Both the position numbers and the translations under genes were made by a program. The notes under the pieces are model-generated. The model was not told where the DNA came from. It saw nothing but the letters and a program-made list of their open reading frames with translations, and searched no databases. Below, in pieces: positions 33,724-42,031 of a stretch of 64,000 nt of DNA; position 1 is the stretch's first letter, and the number at the start of each line of letters is the position of its first letter. The stretch is from Candidatus Brevundimonas phytovorans (GTDB lineage Bacteria; Pseudomonadota; Alphaproteobacteria; Caulobacterales; Caulobacteraceae). The DNA lies in the NCBI GenBank assembly GCA_029203145.1, contig CP119309.1, positions 1,699,001 through 1,763,000 of the forward strand, in the 5' to 3' direction.

Positions 33724-34380
33724 ATGCGCTTCTTGCGAGACAACAGCCTGACCCTTGTCCTGACGCTCTTCTTCGCCATCAGCATCCTGGGCCACGCCCT
33801 CGCGGGCTGGCGCGTTGAGACGGCGGAGGCCCTGCGACACGGCCAGGACGGCGGCACGCTGATGGCATACCTGGGAAGCGCCCCCTTCCTGTCGACCGTC
33901 TTCGAAAACTGGGAGAGCGAGTTCCTGCAGATGGCGGCCTATGTGGTCCTGACCGCCTTTCTGATCCAGAAGGGCTCGTCAGAATCCCGCGACCCGGAGG
34001 CGCCGCCCCGCGACGCCGATCTTGAGACCCAGGCCGACAAGCCGGGCGCGCCCGCGCCGCTGCGCTGGGGCGCCTTCTCACGCGCGGTCTACGCACGTTC
34101 CCTGGGTCTGGCGCTGATCCTGCTTTTCCTCCTCTCCTTCCTCGTCCACTGGACCCAGAGCGCGCGAGCGGCCGGCGAAGAGGCGCGGCAGCATGGAGAA
34201 GCCGCGAAGGGCGCCCTCGCCTATCTCGCCGACCCGCAGCTCTGGTTCGAGTCCTTCCAGAACTGGCAGAGCGAGTTCCTGTCCACGGCGGTGCTGGTGG
34301 TCCTGTCGATCTTCCTGAGGCAGCGCGAGTCGCCCGAATCCAAGCCGGTCGCCGCCCCCCACGACCACACCGGCGACTAG
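33724..34380 (+). CDS. DUF6766 family membrane protein
   Basis: Protein of 218 residues with helices at about 8-28, 70-82, 128-145 and 180-195. The doubled blocks FLSTVFENWESEFLQMAAYVVLTAFLIQKGS and WFESFQNWQSEFLSTAVLVVLSIFLRQRES, each an F..W.SEF...A..VVL..FL...S motif, are the DUF6766 signature and show an internal duplication. Inner membrane, function unknown. Its end overlaps the convergent DUF72 gene by four bases. Confidence 0.9.
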   Translation: MRFLRDNSLTLVLTLFFAISILGHALAGWRVETAEALRHGQDGGTLMAYLGSAPFLSTVFENWESEFLQMAAYVVLTAFLIQKGSSESRDPEAPPRDADLETQADKPGAPAPLRWGAFSRAVYARSLGLALILLFLLSFLVHWTQSARAAGEEARQHGEAAKGALAYLADPQLWFESFQNWQSEFLSTAVLVVLSIFLRQRESPESKPVAAPHDHTGD

Positions 34381-35138
34381 ACGGCGCCCGCCAGAGCAGC
34401 GAGCGCCAGCGCGTCCGCGGCGGCCTCGCCCGAGGCGGTGTTGTCGAAGACGACCCAGCGCTCGGCCCCGGCAGCGCCCGCCGCCATGACCCTTTGCAGG
34501 ATGGCCTTGAGCCGCTCGCCCCCGTAGGCCGAGCGATACATGTCCGGACTGCCGTGAAGACGAAAATACACCATGCCTGCGGCACCGCCAGGCCGGCCCG
34601 CGCCCGGCGCCGGCTCCGGATCGGCCGCGACGCGCGCGACCTGGCGCGAGGCGAGCCAGTCATCCGCCGAGGCCGTGAACCAGGAAGGATGTCGCGGCTC
34701 CAGAACGATCGACGCCTCAAGCAGGGCGCAGCAGGCGTGCAGGAAGGAACCTGTCCGGGTCTCGTCAAAGGCCAGGCCGGGCGGCGTCTGGATCAGGACC
34801 GGCCCAAGGCGGTCGCCGAGCCCCCTGAGATCGGCGGCCAGGTCCGCGAGCAGGCCTTCGCAGTTCTCCAGCTTGCGACGGTGCGTGATCTCGCGCGGCG
34901 CCTTGACGGCGAACCGAAAATCCGGCGGCGTGGCGGCGGCCCAGCGTTCAAAGGTCGAGACCCGGTGGCGGCGGTAGAAGGTGGAGTTGATCTCCACGGC
35001 GCCGAGCCGGCCGGCGTAGCGTTCGAGCCCGCTCCCCTCGACAGGAAACCGATCTTTCACCCCGGCCGGTATGGCCCAGCCCGCCGTGCCGACGCGAAGC
35101 TTCATCTCACCGGGGGTCTCCGCCGGGACGGCCTGCAT
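34377..35138 (-). CDS. DUF72 (YecE-like) protein
   Basis: Protein of 253 residues, a TIM-barrel family: RVGTAGWAIPAGVKDRFPVEGSGLERYAGRLGAVEINSTFYRRHRVSTFERWAAATPPDFRFAVKAPREITH is the standard DUF72 opening; VLIQTPPGLAFD, VLEPRHPSWF and YFRLHGSPDMYRSAYGGERL are the later conserved blocks. Biochemical function not established. Three bases after the 35142 gene on the same strand. Confidence 0.93.
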   Translation of the reverse strand: MQAVPAETPGEMKLRVGTAGWAIPAGVKDRFPVEGSGLERYAGRLGAVEINSTFYRRHRVSTFERWAAATPPDFRFAVKAPREITHRRKLENCEGLLADLAADLRGLGDRLGPVLIQTPPGLAFDETRTGSFLHACCALLEASIVLEPRHPSWFTASADDWLASRQVARVAADPEPAPGAGRPGGAAGMVYFRLHGSPDMYRSAYGGERLKAILQRVMAAGAAGAERWVVFDNTASGEAAADALALAALAGAV

Positions 35139-35141
35139 GGA

Positions 35142-35390
35142 TCACGAAGCATCGCGACGGGACGCCATGCCGGGCGTGGTCGGCGCGAGCTCCTCCGCCT
35201 GAGTCTTGGGGGGCGGACCGTCGGTTCTCTGAAGGCCGTCGTCGGGCGTCTCGCGGATCGAAAGAATGGAGTCCCCGCTGTTCAACAAGGGGGCGGCGGC
35301 GTCCGCCGCCTGGGCGTCCGTCGGAGAAGGCACCCTCAGCTTGCGCTCGGCGCCATGGGCGTCGGCGACGATGATCTCATAGAATTTCAT
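35142..35390 (-). CDS. 82-residue hypothetical protein
   Basis: MKFYEIIVADAHGAERKLRVPSPTDAQAADAAAPLLNSGDSILSIRETPDDGLQR and a polar tail. AGGAA five bases before ATG 35390. A strand-helix-strand core of about 50 residues; no known family. Co-transcribed with the DUF72 gene. Confidence 0.68.
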   Translation of the reverse strand: MKFYEIIVADAHGAERKLRVPSPTDAQAADAAAPLLNSGDSILSIRETPDDGLQRTDGPPPKTQAEELAPTTPGMASRRDAS

Positions 35391-35602
35391 GTCCATTCCT
35401 CATCTGGCTCGGGATTGTCTGTACGACCGCGAAGGACGAGGGCGTCCGGCGGCTCGCTGCTCCCCGGTAGCGCTTCGGCGGCCCACGCGTTCCGGAGGCG
35501 TCCTCGAAACGGCGGATCGGCGAGCCAGCGGCTCCCCCGGGAACAGGCGAGGGCTCCGGGCGCTTGAACCCACGAACACCCGGCCAGAAGGAAGGCGCTC
35601 CG

Positions 35603-35797
35603 ATGAAATCCGCCGACAAGCCGCCAGTCCTGCGCAACCCCCGGCGGCTCCTGCAGTTCGGAGGCCTCCTCCTTCTGCTCCTGGCCCTTGTCTACCTCGC
35701 CACGGCATTGACCGGGTTTCTGAGAAATCAGGAAAAGCGACCCGACCCGCGAATGACGGGCGCCGAGGCGCCCCTTGAGCGAGCTGCAGGCGATTGA
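35603..35797 (+). CDS. 64-residue single-pass membrane protein
   Basis: MKSADKPPVLRNPRRLLQFGGLLLLLLALVYLATALTGFLRNQEKRPDPRMTGAEAPLERAAGD. Basic N-terminus, helix 19-39, acidic tail. AAGGA before the ATG. Function unknown. Confidence 0.6.
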   Translation: MKSADKPPVLRNPRRLLQFGGLLLLLLALVYLATALTGFLRNQEKRPDPRMTGAEAPLERAAGD

Positions 35798-36216
35798 GGT
35801 TCGCGCTCAAAGAGTCGGAAGCCGGACCCATGGAACGCCGCCGCATGGGTCTCGTTACGCCCTCCCGATGGACAGAAGGGAGACTGTCAGCTTCGATGTT
35901 TGCGGATCGCGTCTACGATCAGGACTTCTTCGCCGCCATGGCCGACCGCGGCTTCTATGTCTTCACGTCGCCGCCCTGCCCTGCGGCGGCTCCGGCGAAG
36001 CGCCCGGAGCCGGTTGCGCCGGGCCCTCTTCCGAACACATGCGGTCAGGACGTCGTCCATTCCGCTCCGCCCGTCCCTGCGCTGGCCGAGGCGGCCTGAG
36101 CCCGTCGAGCCGCACCGGCGCTCCTCCACGTGCGGGCAAGATGCGGCGGCCGAGGTTCAGGCTCGCCGATCGCCCCCAACGCGACACCGGCCGCGAGGGC
36201 TGACCGGTCCCGCTGA
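35798..36216. other. Stretch without a confident gene
   Basis: A frame from ATG 35896 to 36099 (MFADRVYDQDFFAAMADRGFYVFTS and a Pro/Ala tail, 67 residues) is open but has no well-placed ribosome site. The rest looks like degenerate coding DNA leading into the broken phosphatase gene. Confidence 0.35.
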
Positions 36217-36597
36217 GCCGCAGCCCTCTGGCCGGTTCGCCACGGGCAAGGCGTCGGCGATGTCGCGCTCGAGGTTGCCGGCCATGATCGCATCCAGCTG
36301 GAAATGCGGGACGCGGACGTCCCGCTGAGCCCCCAGGGCCTAGTGCAGGCCCGCGCCCCCGGAACCTGGTTCGCGAACCTTCCGGCTCACGAACGCCCCG
36401 AAGTCGTGCTGGCTTCACCCTGTCGTCGCTCCCTTGAGACCGCCGAGACCTTGCGCGCGGCGGGCGGCCGGTCTGACGCCTCCGCGAGGCCCCTGGCGAG
36501 GGCGCCCCGCAGGACGCCTCGATCCGCAATCAGGACTGGGCTTCCAGGGGCGTGGTTCGGCCGGCTCCCGGGCCGGCGCCGAGATCGGCTCCGGTGA
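36217..36597 (+). pseudogene. Truncated histidine phosphatase family gene
   Basis: Directly after a TGA the frame reads AALWPVRHGQGVGDVALEVAGHDRIQLEMRDADVPLSPQGLVQARAPGTWFANLPAHERPEVVLASPCRRSLETAETLRAAGG. VRHGQ is the RHG catalytic motif; DVPLS..G..QA.A.G.WF..LP..ERP..VL.SP..R...TAE.. is the usual continuation. There is no start codon before the motif, and the C-terminal half with the second catalytic His is lost: after AAGG the frame turns into Arg/Pro noise and runs into the 3' end of the Mn-catalase gene on the other strand. Remnant only. Confidence 0.75.
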
Positions 36598-37435
36598 TCG
36601 GATCGGCCGAAGGGTCGGACCGGGTGCGGGCCGCAAAGGCCTGCACCGTCTTCTTGTCGGCCGCCGACAGCTTGACCGAGGCGTCCCCCGCGCCGCCGTC
36701 CACCGCCGCCTGGGCGTCGCGATCATCGACGACCTCCCACTGCTCGCCTTCGTTCCAGGCGCCTCTCGCATCCCCCTCCCCCTGGGACATGTTGTAATAT
36801 TTGTCGGCAAAGTCCGGATGGCCCGGAAGCTTGCCAGGCGGGAAGTTGGCGGGGATGGCGTAGAGGGCCTTCTCGAAGGACTTCTGGTGGGCCACTTCGC
36901 GCGTCATGAGGAAGGTCAGGGCGTCCTTGATCCCCGGATCGTCGGTGATGTTGATCAACCGCTCATAGACGATCTTGGCCCGGGACTCGGCCGCGATATT
37001 GGAGCGCAGATCGCAGGCCGGATCCCCGATGGAGTCGATATAGGCCGCCGTCCAGGGCACGCCGGCGGAGTTGATCAGAGCCGTGCCGCCCCCATAGAGG
37101 ATGGACATGGTGTGGCTTTCGCCGCCCGAGGTCATGCCGGCGTAGAGGTCCGCTTCCTCCTCGGCGGCCTCGGCGAGCCTTCCCTTGGCCCCGCGGTTGA
37201 GCATGGCGACGATCGAGCCGATGATCTCCAGGTGGCTCAGCTCCTCCGTGGCGATGTCCATCAGCATGTCGCGGCGGCCGACGTCCTCGTCGGCCAGTCC
37301 CTGGGTGAAGTAGCGCATGGCGGCGGCAAGCTCGCCCTGGGGTCCGCCGAACTGTTCGAGCATCAGCGTGGCGAGGGCCGGGTTGGGTTCGGCGACCCGA
37401 ACCGTATACATCAGCTTCTTGTTATGCATGAACAT
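36530..37435 (-). CDS. Manganese catalase family protein
   Basis: Protein of 301 residues starting MFMHNKKLMYTVRVAEPNPALATLMLEQFGGPQGELAAAMRYFTQGLA, the standard start of the family. Di-manganese ligands lie in EQFGGPQGELAA (Glu), DIATEELSHLEIIGSIVAML (Glu, His), RAKIVYERL and REVAHQKSFE. It converts hydrogen peroxide to water and oxygen in the cytosol. The tail after about residue 230 is Asp/Ala-rich. Follows the DUF892 gene on the same strand with a 55-base gap, likely one operon. Confidence 0.94.
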   Translation of the reverse strand: MFMHNKKLMYTVRVAEPNPALATLMLEQFGGPQGELAAAMRYFTQGLADEDVGRRDMLMDIATEELSHLEIIGSIVAMLNRGAKGRLAEAAEEEADLYAGMTSGGESHTMSILYGGGTALINSAGVPWTAAYIDSIGDPACDLRSNIAAESRAKIVYERLINITDDPGIKDALTFLMTREVAHQKSFEKALYAIPANFPPGKLPGHPDFADKYYNMSQGEGDARGAWNEGEQWEVVDDRDAQAAVDGGAGDASVKLSAADKKTVQAFAARTRSDPSADPITGADLGAGPGAGRTTPLEAQS

Positions 37436-37490
37436 GATGTCGTCATCCGGTTGATAAAAAAGAAAATAAAGCCAGAGTTCGTCTGATGGC

Positions 37491-38009
37491 TCAGCGGCTG
37501 GCCTTCTCGCCGGCGCGCCTGAGCTCGAGGTGTTTCTCGACCAGCATGGGCAGGCTGTCGTTGACCCAGCGCGCCATGCGCACCTCCTCCTCCAGGGTGG
37601 CGGCGAGGGGGTCATAGGCCGCCGAATAGCCCCCGCTCTCAGCCAGAAGGATCAGGGCCCGGTAGGAGGCCGCCTCGAAGTTCTCGAAGGCGTAGTTGGC
37701 GAAGGCGTTCTTCAGGATCTCGTCCTCGGCGAAGCTGTGGCTCATGGCCGCCAGATTGCCGCCGAGCGAGAGCGCAGCGTCCTTGAGCCCGGACGGCTTC
37801 TCGTCGAAGCCGTCCAGCAGGGTCTCCAGGCGGAGGATCTGTCCCTCGGTCTCACGACGGTGGGCCTTCAACCGGTCGGCGACCTCGGTGAAGTTTCGCG
37901 CGCGGTCGATCTGGCGATCCATCAGGGCCAGGGCCTGGTTTTCCACGGCATGGGCGTTCTTGAGGCCCGTGACGAAGACGTCGCGCCAGACGTCGTCTGC
38001 ATTGGTCAT
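37491..38009 (-). CDS. DUF892 (YciE-like) ferritin-like protein
   Basis: Protein of 172 residues with the four-helix DUF892 pattern: DVFVTGLKNAHAVENQALALMDRQIDRARNFTEVADRLKAHRRETEGQILRLETLLDGF, and YEN..A.Y..L..LAE.GG in the third helix (NYAFENFEAASYRALILLAESGGY). Glu and His residues suit a di-metal site. Members appear with Mn-catalases in stress operons, as here. Operator at 38074 is 65 bases upstream. Confidence 0.93.
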   Translation of the reverse strand: MTNADDVWRDVFVTGLKNAHAVENQALALMDRQIDRARNFTEVADRLKAHRRETEGQILRLETLLDGFDEKPSGLKDAALSLGGNLAAMSHSFAEDEILKNAFANYAFENFEAASYRALILLAESGGYSAAYDPLAATLEEEVRMARWVNDSLPMLVEKHLELRRAGEKASR

Positions 38010-38073
38010 GTCGGCGTCCCTCCTTGCAGTCGGTTCAGGAGGCTAACCCCCGCGACGAGCGCTGGGGCCGGCG

Positions 38074-38089
38074 TGTCGGGTTCAGGTCA
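38074..38089. promoter_or_regulatory. Palindromic operator
   Basis: TGTCGGGTTCAGGTCA, 65 bases upstream of the DUF892/Mn-catalase pair. It overlaps the stop codon of the cyanophycinase gene, the only copy touching a firm coding region. Confidence 0.65.
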
Positions 38090-38911
38090 CTGCGGATCGC
38101 CGCTCCCGCCCGTCTCTTCGGGGGTCGCGCGCTGCGGACGACGGCGGGCGAGGTCGAAGCCGTCGTCCCGGGCCAGGACGTGGAGGCGCACGTCGAACAT
38201 GGACAGGGCGTCCTCGGCGCCGCCTTCAGAGATATTGGAATGGGTCGCATCCTCCCCGTCGACGACATAGACGGCGCCGTCGCCGAGCACCCTCAACCGC
38301 CCGTGCTCGACCACCACAGCCGTGTTTTCGTCGATGCCCAGCCCCATGATCCGCGGATTGTGGGCCACCGCGCCCAGCAGCCGGCCGAACCTTCCCCTTT
38401 CGGCGAAATGCTGGTCGATGATGACATTGGGGAGCAGGCCCAGTCCGGGAGCCATGTGCACCTCGCCGATCCTGTAGGTCTCCGCGCTCGGTCCCTTCAC
38501 CAGCATGGTCTCGCTCATCACCGAAGCCCCCGCCGACGTCCCCGCGATCACGCCGCCGCGCGCATGGAGATCGCGAATGCGTCGTTCGATCGGCGTGTCG
38601 CCGATCTGGCTGGCCAGCCTGAGCTGGTCGCCGCCGCTGAAGAAGACGCCGGCGGCGCCGTCAAGCCGGTCGAGAAGGTCCCGCTCATGGCTCTCGGCGC
38701 GGTCCTCGACGTAGAGCTCGATCAGTTCACCGACGCCGAGGCCCTTGAAGCCTTCCCGATAGCTGTCGAAATAGCCTTCGGGTTCATGGGAGGCGATGGT
38801 CGCGATCACCAACTTGCCGCCGTCGAGGCGCCGGGCAACCTCGTTGAGGATGACCCGCTCGCCGGTCTTGTCCTCATGCCCGCCGATGATGATCAGAGGG
38901 CCCTCACCCAT
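38087..38911 (-). CDS. cphB: Cyanophycinase
   Basis: Serine hydrolase of 274 residues (peptidase S51 fold). GPLIIIGGHEDKTGERVILNEVARRLDGGKLVIATIASHEP start; nucleophile Ser in GGVIAGTSAGASVMSETM; the GGDQLRL loop, DQHFAERGRFGRLL and GLGIDENTAVVVE are family blocks. It cuts cyanophycin into beta-Asp-Arg dipeptides. ATG 38911 overlaps the end of cphA by eight bases, so both are translated from one transcript. Confidence 0.93.
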   Translation of the reverse strand: MGEGPLIIIGGHEDKTGERVILNEVARRLDGGKLVIATIASHEPEGYFDSYREGFKGLGVGELIELYVEDRAESHERDLLDRLDGAAGVFFSGGDQLRLASQIGDTPIERRIRDLHARGGVIAGTSAGASVMSETMLVKGPSAETYRIGEVHMAPGLGLLPNVIIDQHFAERGRFGRLLGAVAHNPRIMGLGIDENTAVVVEHGRLRVLGDGAVYVVDGEDATHSNISEGGAEDALSMFDVRLHVLARDDGFDLARRRPQRATPEETGGSGDPQ

Positions 38912-41684
38912 GAGGAGGCTCCAGGACGACGCCGGGCGCATTCAGGCCCAGGGCCGAGGAAGGCAAGGCGGGGCGGAAGGCCTGGACCTGCGCCCACACC
39001 GCCTCGATGCGGGTCGGCGTCAGGACGACAAGGTCCCCGGGTCGCGCCGCCTCAAGACATGCGGCCACGGCCTCCTCCTCCTTCTGCACGCCGCGGAAAC
39101 GCGATGCGTCCGCTCCGCTGCGCAGCGCCCCTTCGCCAAGCAGGCGGATCACTTCTCCCGCGGGACGGCCGCGGTTGTCGGGCGTCTCCCGGAAGACGAC
39201 CTCGTCGAAGAAGCCGGCGCTGATCTCGCCCATGGCGACGATCTCCTGCGTCCGCCGGTCGCCGGGGATGCTGATCATGGCGATCGTCCGGCCGCCGGCG
39301 GGACGGATCGCGGCCACGAGGCCGCCGAGCGCCCGAAGGCCGTCCGGATTGTGGGCGTAGTCCATGATGACCCGGAAGCCGTGCCGGTCGCAGATGTTGA
39401 GGCGACCGGGATTCTGCTCGTAGCTGGACGTGAAGCCGGCGAGGGCCCGGCCGATGCGCTCCGGAGGCACGCCCACGCCGTAGCAGGCCGCCGCAGCCGC
39501 CAGGCTGTTCGCCACATTGAAGGCCGCCGCCCCGCCCAGGGTCGAGGGCAGTTCGGCCGCATGGGCCAGCCGGCGGCGATCGCCCCGGTCGTGAAGCTCG
39601 AGCACGCCGCTTGCGGCGTCATAGAGGACCGCGGCCCCGCCTTCGGCCACGTGCTTGAGCAGGAAGCCCGGCGTCTCGGCGCCGCCCCTCATGGAGAACC
39701 AGCAGACCCGGCCGCCGGCATGGCGCGCCATGCGCAGGGTGAGCGGATCATCGGCGTTGAGGACGCTCAATCCCCGTCGGGACACGGCCTCGGCCACGAC
39801 CGACTTGACCTTCGCCAGATCCTCCAGCGTGTCCACCCCCTTGAGCCCCAGGTGGTCGGGCTGGACGTTGAGGACGCAGCCGACGTCGCAGCGGTCGAAG
39901 GCGAGGCCCTCGCGCAGGATGCCGCCCCGGGCGCACTCGAGCACCGCGACGTCGACGACGGGATCACTGAGCACCATCCGGGCGCTGCGCGGACCGCTGG
40001 CGTCGCCGGCGCGGATTCGTTCTCCGTCGACATAGACGCCGCTGGTGTTGGTCAGGCCCACGGTCCGTCCTTCCGCCTGCAGCACATGGGCGATCATCCG
40101 GCCCACGGTCGACTTTCCGTTGGTGCCGGTCACCGCGATGACAGGAATGCGGGACCGGACGCCCCGCGGGAACATCATCTCGACGATCGGCCGGGCGACA
40201 TCCCTCGCCTCGCCTTCGGAAGGCGACAGATGCATGCGCAATCCCGGCGCCGCATTGACCTCGACCACGCCGCCGCCGGTGTCGCGCACCGAACGGCGGA
40301 TGTCCGGGGCCAGAAGATCCACCCCGGCCACGTCGAGCCCAAGGGCCAGGGCGGCCCGCCGCGCGATGGCGGCGTTGGCCGGATGAATCTCTTCGGTCCG
40401 GTCGGTCGCCATCCCTCCGGACGAGAGGTTGGCGGCGGTCCGGAGCAGGACCCTGACGCCGGCCTCCGGAACACTTTCGGGCGACAGGCCCTGGCGGGCC
40501 AGAAGCGCCAGCGCCTCCTCGTCGAGGCGAATCCGGGTCAGGCTGTTCTCATGGCCGACGCCCCGGCGCGGATCGGCGTTGACCGCCTCGACCAGTTCCG
40601 CGACCGAACGACGCCCGTCGCCCTCGACGCAGGGCGGCCTGCGCTCGGCGACGGCGACGACCCTGCCGTCGACCACCAGGACCCGGTAATCCCGGCCCGG
40701 AAGCTCCTGTTCGACGATGACCCGCCGACCGTGGGGCGCGGCGAGGGCGAAGGCCTTCCTGACGGCCTCGGACGTGTCCAGGCCTGTCGTCACGCCCCGT
40801 CCATGGTTGCCGTCGAGCGGCTTGACCACGACCCTGCCGCCCAGGCGTGCGGCGGCGGCGGCGGCCTCGTCCGCGGTGCGCGCCACCTCTCCGCGGGCGG
40901 TCGGACAGCCCACGGCCTCGAGCAAGGCCTTGGCCTGGGCCTTGTCGCCCGCCAGTTCGGTCGCGATCAGGCCCGTGCGGTCCGTCACGCTGGCGCGCAG
41001 GCGCCTCTGCCGCGCGCCCCAGCCCAGACGCAGGAGACTGCCGGAATTGAGACGTTCGACAGGAATCCCCCGGCGTCTCGCGGCGTCGACGAGGGCCTGG
41101 GTGGAGGGTCCGAAGGCCGTCCGGCGCACCGCGTCGCGGAGAATGGTCCCGGCTTCATCGGCGCTGACGGCGCCCGGCAGGCGCGGATCGAGACTGTCCG
41201 CGCAGACCCGGTCCAGGCCGCTGATCCCGGCGAGCGCCTCCGGCAGCAGGGCGTCGCAAATCTGCAGGGCCAGTCGTCCGGCCAGAAGGGCCGTGGTCTC
41301 GTCGCCATAGGTGAAGAGGATGTCGTAGACGCCCGGCTGGCCGCGCACCGAACGCGTCTTGCCCCGGGTGACAGGGGTTCCCGCGCGGGTCTGCAGTTCC
41401 AGGGCGACGTGCTCCGCGACGTGGCCGAACCAGGTCCCGTCGCGCAGGCGACGCACGAACCCTCCCGGCTCGCCGTAGCAGCAGCCGTGCCGCTCGAGGC
41501 CCGGCAGCGCCTCCATCAGGCGCGCCGTGAAGTCGCCCAGCCGATTGGTCGGCCAGTCCTCCATCCGACCCAGGTCGAGACGGATGCGCGCCATGGGCCT
41601 GACGCTGTAAAGATGGGGACCGCGATAGAGGCTCCGCTCCAGGACCTGCATCGCCCGCGGTCCGCTCGTCGTCGTCGCGTTCAT
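38904..41684 (-). CDS. cphA: Cyanophycin synthetase
   Basis: Protein of 926 residues, slightly longer than the usual 870-900. N-terminal domain 1-160 (YRGPHLYSVRPMARIRLDLG...WFGHVAEHVALELQ), ATP-grasp domain about 215-480 (VVVKPLDGNHGRGV, VEVNAAPGLRMH), and Mur-ligase domain from about 515 with P-loop GTNGKST (520-526), NVQPDHLGLKG and MDYAHNPDGLRAL. It polymerises aspartate and arginine into the storage polymer multi-L-arginyl-poly-L-aspartate. Its start overlaps the 41681 gene by four bases (ATGA). An alternative start is ATG 41651. Confidence 0.96.
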   Translation of the reverse strand: MNATTTSGPRAMQVLERSLYRGPHLYSVRPMARIRLDLGRMEDWPTNRLGDFTARLMEALPGLERHGCCYGEPGGFVRRLRDGTWFGHVAEHVALELQTRAGTPVTRGKTRSVRGQPGVYDILFTYGDETTALLAGRLALQICDALLPEALAGISGLDRVCADSLDPRLPGAVSADEAGTILRDAVRRTAFGPSTQALVDAARRRGIPVERLNSGSLLRLGWGARQRRLRASVTDRTGLIATELAGDKAQAKALLEAVGCPTARGEVARTADEAAAAAARLGGRVVVKPLDGNHGRGVTTGLDTSEAVRKAFALAAPHGRRVIVEQELPGRDYRVLVVDGRVVAVAERRPPCVEGDGRRSVAELVEAVNADPRRGVGHENSLTRIRLDEEALALLARQGLSPESVPEAGVRVLLRTAANLSSGGMATDRTEEIHPANAAIARRAALALGLDVAGVDLLAPDIRRSVRDTGGGVVEVNAAPGLRMHLSPSEGEARDVARPIVEMMFPRGVRSRIPVIAVTGTNGKSTVGRMIAHVLQAEGRTVGLTNTSGVYVDGERIRAGDASGPRSARMVLSDPVVDVAVLECARGGILREGLAFDRCDVGCVLNVQPDHLGLKGVDTLEDLAKVKSVVAEAVSRRGLSVLNADDPLTLRMARHAGGRVCWFSMRGGAETPGFLLKHVAEGGAAVLYDAASGVLELHDRGDRRRLAHAAELPSTLGGAAAFNVANSLAAAAACYGVGVPPERIGRALAGFTSSYEQNPGRLNICDRHGFRVIMDYAHNPDGLRALGGLVAAIRPAGGRTIAMISIPGDRRTQEIVAMGEISAGFFDEVVFRETPDNRGRPAGEVIRLLGEGALRSGADASRFRGVQKEEEAVAACLEAARPGDLVVLTPTRIEAVWAQVQAFRPALPSSALGLNAPGVVLEPPHG

Positions 41685-41872
41685 GCGGCCAACTCGCGAG
41701 GCGCTGCCTCGGTCATGCCGCGCGCCAGGGCGCGAACCACCATGGCGGCGGCGACGGCGCGGGACGGGGCCTGGCCGGCGACAAGAGCCGCCCCGTCCGA
41801 CGGGTCCGACACGACCCAGGCCCAGGCCTCCTCGACCCGGCTGATCGTCCAGCTAAATCCAGTCTCTTCCAT
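41681..41872 (-). CDS. 63-residue first gene of the cyanophycin operon
   Basis: MEETGFSWTISRVEEAWAWVVSDPSDGAALVAGQAPSRAVAAAMVVRALARGMTEAAPRELAA. Strong AGGGAGG six bases upstream; end overlaps the cphA start by four bases, so cphA is translationally coupled to it. A strand pair with two Trp, then a helix. No family known to me; may be a small partner or regulator of cyanophycin synthesis. Confidence 0.75.
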   Translation of the reverse strand: MEETGFSWTISRVEEAWAWVVSDPSDGAALVAGQAPSRAVAAAMVVRALARGMTEAAPRELAA

Positions 41873-41925
41873 TCGGCGCCTCCCTGAAGGACTGGATGAA
41901 CCGACGGTCACGGACGCAGTTCCAC

Positions 41926-41941
41926 TGTCTGAAACCCGACA
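41926..41941. promoter_or_regulatory. Palindromic operator between divergent operons
   Basis: TGTCTGAAACCCGACA, 54 bases from the start of the leftward cyanophycin operon and 91 from the rightward heme-oxygenase-like gene. One site could serve both. Confidence 0.75.
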
Positions 41942-42031
41942 CGGAGGCAGGGATTTCGGGGTCTCGCCCCCCTTCGGGAACCCTGGGTCGCGGCAGGGCG
42001 TATGGCAGTCCCCAAGTCACAGGAGCCTTTC

